Of a DNA stretch of 6,498 nt, positions 1 through 6,056 are shown piece after piece. This stretch comes from Bordetella parapertussis. Lineage in GTDB: Bacteria; Cyanobacteriota; Cyanobacteriia; PCC-6307; Cyanobiaceae. The DNA lies in contig CALPMR020000175.1 of assembly GCA_943324725.2 (NCBI GenBank), forward strand, positions 1-6,498, given 5' to 3'. The position numbers and the translations under genes are program-made. The number at the start of each line of letters is the position of its first letter. Position 1 is the first letter of the stretch. Under the pieces are notes generated by a model that worked only from the letters and a program-made list of their open reading frames with translations, was not told the origin of the DNA and did not search any database.

Positions 1-420
1 CACGTCGAAGCGGAGCTGAGCCGGCTGCAGGGCGATCTCGCCGGCCGGGTGGCCCTGCTCGGCCTCTGCAGCAACAGCCTCCTCACCCATCCCCAGGACG
101 GCCTCAAGGGCATGGCGGCCCAGGCCGCGGCCCGGGGCTGGACCTTTCCCTATCGGCTCGATCCCGACCAGGCGATCGCCAGGGCCTTCCGGGCCGCCTG
201 CACCCCCGATCCTTTCCTGTTCGATGCCGACCACCGGCTGGTGTACCGGGGCCAGCTCGATGACAGCCGCCCCGGCCATCCGTTGGCGAGCGACGGCCGC
301 GATCTGCGGGCCGCCGTGGCCGCCATGCTGGCCGGGGATCCGGTACCGGCGGAGCAGAAGCCCTCGATCGGCTGCAACATCAAGTGGCATCCCGGCCAGG
401 AACCGCCATCTCTGGGTTGA
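1..420 (+). CDS. Peroxiredoxin/thioredoxin-like (AhpC/TSA, PRX_like1-type) protein, C-terminal part
   Basis: The frame is open from base 1 to a TGA at 418-420 and gives 139 residues; the N-terminus lies outside the window. The fragment begins with HVEAEL. In the cyanobacterial proteins I recall, this directly follows the redox motif (a CPFVK-type sequence), so the active-site cysteines and about 60 residues are probably just upstream. Visible family marks are a thioredoxin-fold C-terminal half with the cis-Pro-type segment CTPDPFLFD (fragment residues 67-75), then VYRGQLDDSRPG (81-92) and the conserved tail PSIGCNIKWHPG (121-132). Such proteins are presumed cytoplasmic thiol-disulfide or peroxide-handling proteins; substrate and partner are unknown. 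A GTG at 49 could be taken as a start, but the homologous frame continues upstream, so it is internal. The next gene on this strand starts 147 bases on. Family assignment is firm; biochemical role is not. Confidence 0.9.
   Translation, partial: HVEAELSRLQGDLAGRVALLGLCSNSLLTHPQDGLKGMAAQAAARGWTFPYRLDPDQAIARAFRAACTPDPFLFDADHRLVYRGQLDDSRPGHPLASDGRDLRAAVAAMLAGDPVPAEQKPSIGCNIKWHPGQEPPSLG
171..180. repeat. HIP1 palindrome
   Basis: GGCGATCGCC is an exact match to the extended highly iterated palindrome of cyanobacteria (core GCGATCGC). It lies inside the thioredoxin-like coding frame. I found only one perfect copy in the window, so it supports a cyanobacterial origin only weakly. Confidence 0.6.
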
Positions 421-478
421 TCGGCTGGGTTGATCGGCTGGGCTGATCAGCGGGGTTGAATCGCTGGACTGAAGCTGC
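414..478 (+). repeat. Degenerate 13-bp tandem repeat, about five units
   Basis: Units start at 414, 427, 440, 453 and 466. The first two are identical (GGGTTGATCGGCT); the third is GGGCTGATCAGCG, the fourth GGGTTGAATCGCT, and the fifth, GGACTGAAGCTGC, is weak. The array begins inside the last codons of the thioredoxin-like gene, so unit 1 supplies its TGA stop, and it fills the start of the gap before the aminotransferase. Each unit carries TGA in the same register. It may be a simple replication-slippage array. I see no known protein site or hairpin that explains it. Confidence 0.7.
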
Positions 479-555
479 TGGCGGCTGCACTGCGCTGGCG
501 GAAGCTGGACCCAGCAGGGTTCAGGCTGCGCGTTCTCGAATCCTGACCCCGGATT

Positions 556-562
556 AAGGTGG
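556..562 (+). promoter_or_regulatory. Shine-Dalgarno sequence of the aminotransferase
   Basis: AAGGTGG differs by one base from the consensus AAGGAGG and lies 5 bases before the ATG at 568. It overlaps the alternative GTG at 559, which would have no useful ribosome site of its own. It therefore decides in favour of ATG 568. Confidence 0.6.
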
Positions 563-567
563 CCGCC

Positions 568-1773
568 ATGCAAGTGCCCCCCTTCAGCCTCGGTGAGCAG
601 CTGCGGCAGCTCGGTGATGCCCTCGACAGCGCCGTCCTCGAGGTGTTGCGGAGCGGCCAATACATCGGTGGCGCCACCATCGGCCGTTTCGAGCACGACT
701 TCGCCTCCAGCTGCGCCGTACCCCATGCGATCGGCTGCAACAGCGGCACCGATGCCCTGATCCTGGCCCTGCGCGGCCTGGGCATCGGTGCCGGCGATGA
801 GGTGATCACCTCCTCGTTCAGCTTCTTCGCCACCGCCGAAGCGATCAGCGCCGTGGGCGCCACACCGGTGTTTGTGGATGTCGAGGACGACACCTATCTG
901 ATCGCCCTGGATCTCATCGAAGCCGCCATCACCCCGGCCACCAAAGCACTGCTGCCGGTGCATCTGTTCGGCCGCCCGGTGGACATGGAGCGCCTCTGTG
1001 CCATCGCCGCCGCCCATGAGCTGCTGGTGATCGAGGACTGCGCCCAGGCCACCGGCGCCCACTGGGCCGGCCGGCCGGTGGGCAGCTGGGGTGATGCCGG
1101 CTGCTTCAGCTTTTTCCCCACCAAGAACCTCGGCGCCGCCGGGGATGGTGGCGCCGTCACCTGCCGTGATTCCGAGCTGGCCCAGCGGATCAGGGAGCTG
1201 GCGGTGCATGGCATGCCCCGGCGCTATCTGCACACCGAGCTCGGCTACAACAGCCGCCTCGACGCCATCCAGGCGGCGGTGCTGAATGTCAAGTTGCCCC
1301 ATCTGCCGGCCTGGGTGGAGCGGCGCCGGGCAATCGCCGAGCGCTATCAGCGGGAACTCGTCGATCTGGCCGGCGTGCTGCTGCCCGCCAGGGGCGACAA
1401 CGGCCACAGCTGGAATCAATTCGTGGTGCGGGTGCCCCTCTGCCCGACACGTTCAGCCGCCTGCGCCGGCAGCTGCACCCCCTCCGCCGACAGCGCTGGT
1501 TTCGGCCTGCCGGAGGCCTGCTGCCGCGACTGGCTCAAGCAGCAACTCCAGGAGCTGGGGGTCAGCACAATCATCTACTACCCGATTCCGATCCATCGCC
1601 AGCCGGCCTACGACGATCTCGGCTACGGCCCCGGCAGCCTGCCGGTCACCGAGCGGCTCTGCAGCGAGGTGCTCAGCCTGCCGATCTTCCCCGAGCTCAG
1701 CGGCGAGCAGCAGGAGCAGGTGATCCGGGTGTTGCGGCAGCTGGTCAACAGCCCGGCCGGCGTGGCCGCCTGA
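568..1773 (+). CDS. DegT/DnrJ/EryC1/StrS family PLP-dependent aminotransferase with a Cys-rich insertion
   Basis: This 401-residue protein is a fold-type I PLP aminotransferase of the sugar-aminotransferase family. Members typically transfer an amino group, often from glutamate or glutamine, to a keto-sugar nucleotide for surface polysaccharides or glycosylated metabolites. Visible motifs are the phosphate-binding GTDA (60-63), the aspartate contacting the pyridine nitrogen in EDCAQ (D157, Q160), the Schiff-base lysine in FFPTKNLG (K186), GYNSRLDAIQAA after HTEL, and the C-terminal YYPIPIHRQPAY. Start: ATG 568 has a good ribosome site; GTG 559 would add three residues (MAA) and is less likely. 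An oddity is a segment at about 290-320 with five cysteines (C292, C299, C303, C318, C319) between two conserved parts of the C-terminal domain. The gene is flanked by a thioredoxin-like gene and a convergent photolyase, so its neighbours do not reveal a sugar substrate. Family is certain; substrate unknown. Confidence 0.95.
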   Translation: MQVPPFSLGEQLRQLGDALDSAVLEVLRSGQYIGGATIGRFEHDFASSCAVPHAIGCNSGTDALILALRGLGIGAGDEVITSSFSFFATAEAISAVGATPVFVDVEDDTYLIALDLIEAAITPATKALLPVHLFGRPVDMERLCAIAAAHELLVIEDCAQATGAHWAGRPVGSWGDAGCFSFFPTKNLGAAGDGGAVTCRDSELAQRIRELAVHGMPRRYLHTELGYNSRLDAIQAAVLNVKLPHLPAWVERRRAIAERYQRELVDLAGVLLPARGDNGHSWNQFVVRVPLCPTRSAACAGSCTPSADSAGFGLPEACCRDWLKQQLQELGVSTIIYYPIPIHRQPAYDDLGYGPGSLPVTERLCSEVLSLPIFPELSGEQQEQVIRVLRQLVNSPAGVAA

Positions 1774-1798
1774 AGGTTGGTCCGCTCACGCCACGCCG
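1758..1798. terminator. Inverted repeat at convergent gene ends, candidate bidirectional terminator
   Basis: CGGCGTGGC (1758-1766) and GCCACGCCG (1790-1798) are perfect reverse complements, giving a 9-bp GC-rich stem with a 23-base loop. The left arm lies in the last codons of the aminotransferase and the loop contains its stop. The whole structure is just downstream of the photolyase stop on the other strand. Position suits a terminator shared by two convergent genes, but neither side has a T-run, and the loop is long. In DNA this GC-rich, such a repeat could arise by chance. Confidence 0.35.
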
Positions 1799-1813
1799 CT
1801 CAGGCGCCTCGAT

Positions 1814-3349
1814 TCAGTTCCGCGGTAGGGAGGCATAAAGCGCCTTGAAGCGCGCCTGCTGCTCCTTGTGCTGCACGATCAGCTCGGGGTAGCCGCGCCG
1901 TTCCAGGGGAGCGATCTCGCCGCTGATCAGATCCCGCGTCGCCACATGGCGCAGCTCCGGCAGCCAGGTGCGGATGTAGCTGGCTTCGGGATCGAACTTG
2001 CTGGCCTGGGTGGCGGGGTTGAAGATGCGCAGCGGCTTGGGATCCATGCCGCTGCTGGCGCTCCACTGCCAGCCGCCGTTGTTGGCGGCCAGATCGCCAT
2101 CCACCAGATGGGCCATGAAGTGCTGTTCGCCCAGGCGCCAGTCGCAGATCAGATCCTTGACCAGATAGGAGGCGACGATCATGCGGCAGCGGTTGTGCAT
2201 CCAGCCGCTGGCGCTCAGCTGGCGCATGGCGGCATCGATGATCGGCATGCCGGTGAGGCCCGTCTGCCAGGCCTCCAGTCGCTGCGGGTCGTTTTGCCAG
2301 GGAAAATGGCGCCACTGGGGCCGGTAGGGGCCGTCGGCGAGTTCGGGGAAGTGGAGCAGGGCCTGCTGGTAGAACTCGCGCCAGGCCAGCTCCTGCTCCC
2401 AGACCGTGATCGAGGCCAGGGCCTCGTCGCTGCGGGCCAGCTGCCGGGCCTGCTGGGCGGCTCCCCAGGCCTGGCGCGGGCTGAGCGTGCCCAGGGCCAG
2501 GGCGGCCGAGAGGGCGGAGGTGCCGGCCTCACTGGGGATGTTGCGGCCTGGTTCGTAGGCATTGATCGGGCTGCGTTCGCCGTCGCAGAACGCCTCCAGC
2601 TGGGCCAGGGCCGCCGCCTCACCGGGCCGGCAGGGGCAGAGAGCGGCGCCTGCGAAGGGTTGCTGGAGCGCAGCGAGGACAGCCTGGCTGGAGTCCGAGG
2701 GCCGGCCGGCCGCGGCGAGCCCGCCCAGCTGGGTCTCCGGGGGCACCGCCTCCAGCCGCGGCAGGCTCTGCCACAGCTCCGGTCGAGGCAGGGCGGCTGG
2801 ATCCAGGTCCAGCAGATCCCGGGGCGCCGGCCGCTGATCCAGCTCGCCGGCGGCGGCGCGGCGCTCCAGCTGGCCGCGCCAATTGCGCAGGAAGGGGCCG
2901 TAGACCCGGTAGGGATCGCCGCCGCCGGTGCGCAGCAGCTCGGGGGGCACCAGCAGCTGATCCCAGTCCACCAATACCTTGACGCCATCGCTCTGGAGAG
3001 CCGCCGCCACCTGCCGGTCGCGCTGCCGCTCAGCGGGCTCGACGCCGCGGTTCCAGGCCACCACCGCCGCGCCGCTGGCGCTCGCCAGGCGCGGCAGCAG
3101 CGCCACCGGATCGCCCTGCAGCAGCACCAGCCGGCTGCCGGCATCCCGCCAGCGCTCGCTCAACTCCCGCAGGCTCTCGCGCAGAAACCAGCGCCGGGCC
3201 GGCGCCATGGTGGCCGCCTGCAGCTCCGCCGGATCGAGCACCACCACCCCGGTCAGCGCCCTGGTGGCTGCGGCGGCGGCCGCCAGGCCGAGGTTGTCGG
3301 CCAGGCGCAGATCACGGCGATGCCAGAACAGCCAGCGCTCAGGACTCAT
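1814..3349 (-). CDS. phr: Deoxyribodipyrimidine photolyase (class I CPD photolyase)
   Basis: This 511-residue protein uses blue/near-UV light to split cyclobutane pyrimidine dimers in DNA, with FAD as catalytic cofactor and an antenna chromophore. It resembles the 8-HDF-type Synechococcus elongatus enzyme along its length. The N-terminal alpha/beta domain starts with FWHRRDLRL (8-16) and spans about 1-140. The helical FAD domain covers about 265-500: RNIPSEAGTS (269-278), ELAWREFYQ (320-328, with likely dimer-contacting E320 and W323), MRQLSASGWMHNRCRMI (375-391) and DGDLAANNGGWQW (417-429, flavin-N5 asparagine N423). Spacing to E. coli photolyase gives the electron-transfer tryptophans W351, W404 and W427. 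The linker (about 160-265) is some 25-30 residues longer than I recall for S. elongatus. Start: ATG 3349 opens directly into the family's N-terminus; the frame stays open far upstream but is not photolyase-like. No clear ribosome site is seen, which is common in cyanobacteria. Confidence 0.97.
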   Translation of the reverse strand: MSPERWLFWHRRDLRLADNLGLAAAAAATRALTGVVVLDPAELQAATMAPARRWFLRESLRELSERWRDAGSRLVLLQGDPVALLPRLASASGAAVVAWNRGVEPAERQRDRQVAAALQSDGVKVLVDWDQLLVPPELLRTGGGDPYRVYGPFLRNWRGQLERRAAAGELDQRPAPRDLLDLDPAALPRPELWQSLPRLEAVPPETQLGGLAAAGRPSDSSQAVLAALQQPFAGAALCPCRPGEAAALAQLEAFCDGERSPINAYEPGRNIPSEAGTSALSAALALGTLSPRQAWGAAQQARQLARSDEALASITVWEQELAWREFYQQALLHFPELADGPYRPQWRHFPWQNDPQRLEAWQTGLTGMPIIDAAMRQLSASGWMHNRCRMIVASYLVKDLICDWRLGEQHFMAHLVDGDLAANNGGWQWSASSGMDPKPLRIFNPATQASKFDPEASYIRTWLPELRHVATRDLISGEIAPLERRGYPELIVQHKEQQARFKALYASLPRN

Positions 3350-3555
3350 GGGGGTTAAAGGGCGCGAGGAAGGGTGAAGGAGGGCGGCCGCGCAGCCGGG
3401 GCTGCTGGCGTCCAGCGGCTGCCCGGGATACCGGCTGTCAGGTGCTGGCTGGTGGGGCCATCGCGCCGGGGTGCGTTGGGGGCGATGCAGGAGCGATTCT
3501 CGGCTGCAGCGCCTCAGGCGGCTGCTGAACAACGCCCCTGGCGTGCCTCGATCGC

Positions 3556-3596
3556 AGACTTGAGCCTTGCAACCGGAGGCTTGAGCCTTGCAACCG
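3556..3596. repeat. Tandem direct repeat, 20 bp with 21-bp period
   Basis: CTTGAGCCTTGCAACCG occurs exactly at 3559-3575 and 3580-3596. Including the three bases before each copy, 19 of 20 positions match (3556-3575 and 3577-3596). The 21-bp period is about two helical turns, so both copies would face the same side of the DNA. They lie about 205-250 bases upstream of the photolyase start. This could be an operator or simply a local duplication; it matches no cyanobacterial regulator site that I recall. Confidence 0.75.
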
Positions 3597-3612
3597 CATC
3601 GCTGCCCCTGAC

Positions 3613-3635
3613 TCGAGCGGATCGATCGAGCGGAT
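3613..3635. repeat. Short direct repeat TCGAGCGGAT, 13-bp period
   Basis: TCGAGCGGAT occurs at 3613-3622 and 3626-3635, separated by CGA. It lies 16 bases from the larger tandem repeat in the same intergenic region. No function can be assigned. Confidence 0.6.
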
Positions 3636-3680
3636 TCAGCAGTGGCAGAGGCTGAGGGGGCGGGAAGTGGTTCAAAACGC

Positions 3681-4241
3681 TCAGAGCCCCAGCAGCTGCC
3701 TGGCCCGGAACCAGGCCGCCAGGCTCTTGCCGTCGAGGTATTCATCGCCGCTGGCCAGAGCGGCATCGAGCTCGGCTGGCTGCAGCAGCAGCACCTCCAG
3801 ATCCTCGTCGTCATCGCCGGCTGGCTGTTCCGCCAGGGCCGTGAGCTCGCGGGCCAGAAACAGATGGATCACCTCATCGGAATAGCCGGGGCAGGGCAGC
3901 ATCGTCCCGAGCGGATCCCAGCGGCTGGCGCTGTAGCCGGCCTCCTCCTGCAGCTCCCGCTGCATGGTGCTGAGCGGATCTTCGCCCTCGTCGAGGGTGC
4001 CGGCCGGGAACTCGAGGATGCGGGCCTCCACCGCGAAGCGGTACTGGCGCAGCAGCACGACGCGGCCGTCATCGAGCAGGGGCACCGCCAGGGAGGCACC
4101 CGGGTGGCGGATGATGCCGAACTGGCCCTCGACCCCCATCGGCAGCCGCACCCGGTTGATCTCGAAGCGGAGCTTGCGGACGTCGAGGCTGGCGGTGGTT
4201 TCCAGATGCTGGCTGGGTTCCGGGGCAGGCAGGGGCGCCAT
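3681..4241 (-). CDS. Nudix hydrolase, ADP-ribose pyrophosphatase type
   Basis: This 186-residue protein should hydrolyse a nucleoside diphosphate linked to another group, most likely ADP-ribose to AMP and ribose 5-phosphate, in the cytoplasm with Mg2+. The Nudix box is complete at residues 81-103: G81, E87, then R95-E96-L97, E99-E100 and G102, matching Gx5Ex7REUxEExGU. Support for ADP-ribose specificity comes from the upstream VVLLRQYR strand (61-68) and a proline about 15 residues after the box in CPGYSDE (117-123, P118), a mark of that subfamily. The N-terminus (VRKLRFEINRVRLP, 21-34) also fits. Start: ATG 4241 is the only sensible start before the conserved part, but no ribosome site precedes it. 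An intrinsic terminator ends 14 bases upstream, which separates this gene from the FAH gene. The photolyase follows after 331 bases. Related substrates such as GDP-mannose or other nucleotide sugars cannot be excluded. Confidence 0.92.
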   Translation of the reverse strand: MAPLPAPEPSQHLETTASLDVRKLRFEINRVRLPMGVEGQFGIIRHPGASLAVPLLDDGRVVLLRQYRFAVEARILEFPAGTLDEGEDPLSTMQRELQEEAGYSASRWDPLGTMLPCPGYSDEVIHLFLARELTALAEQPAGDDDEDLEVLLLQPAELDAALASGDEYLDGKSLAAWFRARQLLGL

Positions 4242-4255
4242 CGCGGGGGCAGATC

Positions 4256-4302
4256 AAAAACTGGGACCAGCTTGGCGCACAGGGCCGGTGCAGGGTGGTC
4301 CC
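4256..4302 (-). terminator. Intrinsic terminator or attenuator between FAH and Nudix genes
   Basis: Read on the minus strand, GGGACCA (4302-4296) pairs perfectly with TGGTCCC (4269-4263), followed by AG and TTTTT (4260-4256). The intervening 26 bases can form an inner stem, GCAC (4291-4288) with GTGC (4280-4277). A GC-rich hairpin followed by a T-run is the classic Rho-independent form. It starts just after the FAH stop (4307-4305) and ends 14 bases before the Nudix ATG at 4241. It could end the SIMPL-FAH transcript or, given its position, attenuate read-through into the Nudix gene. Confidence 0.65.
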
Positions 4303-4304
4303 GT

Positions 4305-5141
4305 TCAGGGCGCCGGCTCGGCGATCACCGGATTGTTCAGCCGGCCGATGCCCTCGATCTCCACCGCCACCCGATCGCCCGGCTGCAGCCAGCGGGGCGG
4401 ATCGGCCGCCATGCCGACGCCGCTGGGGGTGCCGGTGAGGATCACGGTGCCCGGCAGCAAGGTGGTGCTGCCGCTGAGGAAGGCGATCAGGGCGGGCACA
4501 TCGAAGATCATGTCGTCGGTGTTGGCGTCCTGCACCAGCCGCTCGTTGTGCCAGCCGCGCAGGCGCAACGCATTGGGATCGGGGATCGCTGCCGCCAGGG
4601 TCAGGCAGGGGCCCAGGGGGGCGAAGGTGTCGAAGCTCTTGCCGCGGCACCACTGGCCGCCGCCCAGTTCGGGGCGCTTCTGCCAGTCGCGGGCGCTGAC
4701 GTCGTTGGCGCAGGTGTAGCCGAGCACGTAGGTGAGAGCTTCGGCGCGCGCCACATTGCGGCAGCGCCGGCCGATCACCACCGCCAGCTCAGCTTCGGCA
4801 TCCACCTGGTGGCTGGCCAGGCTGGTGGGCAGCTCGATCGGGGCGTCGGGATGCTGCAGGGCCGAAGGCGGCTTGAGGAACAGCACCGGATGCTGCGGAA
4901 TCGGTGAGCCGAACTCGGCGGCGTGGCGGCGGTAGTTGACGCCGATGCCCAGGATCGCCGCCGGCTGCAGCGGTGCCAGCAGGCGGCCGATCCGGGCCGC
5001 CTCGCCACTGGCGCGCACGCTGCCGCCGGACGCCAGGGGGTTGCCCTCGAGGCGCTCGTGGCTGCCATCGTCGTGGACCAGGGCATAGAGGACGGCGCCG
5101 TCAGGGTCGCTGTAGCGGGCGATCTTCATCGGCTGTTCCAT
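4305..5141 (-). CDS. Fumarylacetoacetate hydrolase (FAH) family protein
   Basis: This 278-residue protein belongs to the FAH/MhpD-like family of metal-dependent enzymes that cleave C-C bonds, decarboxylate or isomerise small 2-oxo acids: acylpyruvate hydrolase, oxaloacetate decarboxylase, or homoprotocatechuate-pathway hydratase/isomerase types. Motifs: GIGVNYRRHAAE (65-76, H73 a likely catalytic residue), VLFLKPPSAL (86-95), metal ligands in DAEAELAVVIG (E116, E118) and ANDVSARD (D147), RGKSFDTFAPLGP (166-178, K168) and ILTGTPSGVG (234-243). The FAH core spans about 62-275 with a short N-terminal domain, the usual two-part layout. Start: ATG 5141 has GGAGA 12 bases upstream, longer than ideal; a second ATG at 5129 (residue 5) would begin MKIARY, also family-like. 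SIMPL ends 30 bases upstream on the same strand, suggesting co-transcription. The exact substrate cannot be told from sequence; acylpyruvase or oxaloacetate decarboxylase is my best guess. Confidence 0.93.
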   Translation of the reverse strand: MEQPMKIARYSDPDGAVLYALVHDDGSHERLEGNPLASGGSVRASGEAARIGRLLAPLQPAAILGIGVNYRRHAAEFGSPIPQHPVLFLKPPSALQHPDAPIELPTSLASHQVDAEAELAVVIGRRCRNVARAEALTYVLGYTCANDVSARDWQKRPELGGGQWCRGKSFDTFAPLGPCLTLAAAIPDPNALRLRGWHNERLVQDANTDDMIFDVPALIAFLSGSTTLLPGTVILTGTPSGVGMAADPPRWLQPGDRVAVEIEGIGRLNNPVIAEPAP

Positions 5142-5171
5142 TCAGACCCGGATTCTCCACGCAGCCTGGGC

Positions 5172-5957
5172 TCAGCGCACCTTGAAGGTCACGGCCATCA
5201 CCGCCGTGATGTCCTTGTCCACGGTGGTGGTGTCGTAGGAGCCGCTGTTGCCGACATCGGTGGAGTTCGGCGCGGTGAGCTGGAAGGTGCCGGTGTCGGC
5301 GCTGGTGATCGGCCCGATCGAGCTGCCGGCCTCACGGGCGATGGCCCGGGCCCGCTCGGCCGCATCGCGGGTGGCCTTGGCCAGCATGTCCACCCGTTTT
5401 TCGGCCAGCCTGGTGTAGGTGAAGGCGGGCGGATTGATCGTCAGCGGCACCCCCTGACCGATCAGCTCGCCGGCGGCGGCGGCCACGCCGCGCACCTTGT
5501 CGACATCCGGGCTGCTGACCCGGATCTCCTGGCGGCTCGTCCAGCTGGTGGAGCGCAGTTCGTTGCTGCGGGGATCGCGCTGATCCTCCCGCTCCGAGCG
5601 CACCGCATCGCGCTGGATCTGATCGGCAGGGAGGCCGCGAGCCTTGAGGAAGGCCACGGTCTCGGTCACGGCGGGCTGCAGAGCCTGGTAGGAGGCCTGC
5701 TGGCTGGGGCCGGCCACGGCCACCGACACACTCCAGTCGACGTGGTCGCTGCGGATGCGCTCGGTGCTGGCGCCGGTGACCGTGATCGTGTCATTGGCGC
5801 GGCGGATGCCCTTGACCAGGATGGCGCTGGAGAGCACCATGCCCACCCCCAGCACCGCCATCGCCGCCACCAGTGGCGGGATGCGGCGCAGGTGGCTGGA
5901 GAGGCGCGTTCCAAGATCTGCTGGGATCGTCATCGCCGTCGCATCGACTGGTCCCAT
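5172..5957 (-). CDS. SIMPL domain (DUF541/COG2859-type) membrane-anchored protein
   Basis: This protein has up to 261 residues. A short basic N-terminus (HLRR, 22-25) precedes one hydrophobic segment at about 27-49, with no lipobox cysteine, so it is probably a signal anchor placing the rest in the periplasm. The SIMPL/DUF541 domain follows (about 55-261): it opens with ITVTGASTERIRSDHVDWSVSV (58-79; the family usually has V-x-G-x-A/S-E near here), continues through AAGELIGQGVPLT (161-173) and an alanine-rich helix KATRDAAERARAIAREAG (194-211), and ends in a beta strand ITAVMAVTFKV. The family forms oligomers in some bacteria and is linked to envelope or oxidative stress, but its molecular role is poorly known. 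Start: ATG 5957 is the longest; ATG 5933 (residue 9, MTIPADLG) is equally possible, and neither has a good ribosome site. The gene diverges from the YciI gene and precedes FAH by 30 bases. Confidence 0.88.
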   Translation of the reverse strand: MGPVDATAMTIPADLGTRLSSHLRRIPPLVAAMAVLGVGMVLSSAILVKGIRRANDTITVTGASTERIRSDHVDWSVSVAVAGPSQQASYQALQPAVTETVAFLKARGLPADQIQRDAVRSEREDQRDPRSNELRSTSWTSRQEIRVSSPDVDKVRGVAAAAGELIGQGVPLTINPPAFTYTRLAEKRVDMLAKATRDAAERARAIAREAGSSIGPITSADTGTFQLTAPNSTDVGNSGSYDTTTVDKDITAVMAVTFKVR

Positions 5958-5983
5958 GCTGGTGCCGCTGATGGCGACTGGTC
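5945..5983. repeat. Direct repeat CGACTGGTC, 30-bp period
   Basis: CGACTGGTC occurs at 5945-5953 and 5975-5983, spanning the longer proposed start of the SIMPL gene. If the true start is ATG 5933, both copies lie in the SIMPL-YciI divergent control region and could be a regulator site. Nine bases twice may also be chance. Confidence 0.4.
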
Positions 5984-6056
5984 AGCCGTTCGCGGCAAAT
6001 CGCTGCGCTGGCATGGCTTGGGCTGGGTGACGGCAGGAGCACCTCGCCCTCTGGCC

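Larger units (their letters stand above)
3350..3680. other. 331-base intergenic region upstream of the photolyase
   Basis: No credible gene lies here. Several frames stay open, including a 155-codon extension in frame with the photolyase, but their translations are low-complexity and resemble no family I know; open frames are expected at this GC content. The region lies downstream of the Nudix gene and upstream of the photolyase, so it should hold the photolyase promoter and leader. I cannot pick a convincing -10/-35 pair. It does hold two direct-repeat modules (3556-3596 and 3613-3635). I see no tRNA or recognisable small RNA. Confidence 0.6.

Noticed and set aside
475..517. Inverted repeat CTGCTGG / CCAGCAG after the thioredoxin-like gene
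   Set aside because: Seven base pairs around a 29-base loop with no T-run; likely chance in GC-rich sequence.
1438..1530. Possible compensating frameshift in the aminotransferase to explain the odd cysteine segment
   Set aside because: Both flanks are in the same frame and family-like, and neither alternative frame gives a more convincing segment, so a true insertion is simpler.
1868..3358. 496-codon plus-strand open frame opposite the photolyase
   Set aside because: It is antisense to a certain photolyase gene, its translation is repetitive Gly/Ala/Gln-rich, and long antisense frames are expected where third positions are almost all G or C.
3350..3814. 155-codon N-terminal extension of the photolyase frame
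   Set aside because: The translation is Ser/Arg/Pro/Cys-rich and unlike any photolyase; it overlaps the Nudix gene in another frame. The family N-terminus starts at ATG 3349.
3964..4719. 251-codon plus-strand open frame across the Nudix-FAH junction
   Set aside because: Antisense shadow of real genes with biased Arg/Ser/Pro composition.
3642..4907. 421-codon plus-strand open frame opposite Nudix and FAH
   Set aside because: It runs across two well-recognised minus-strand genes and the terminator between them; composition is low-complexity with no family motif.
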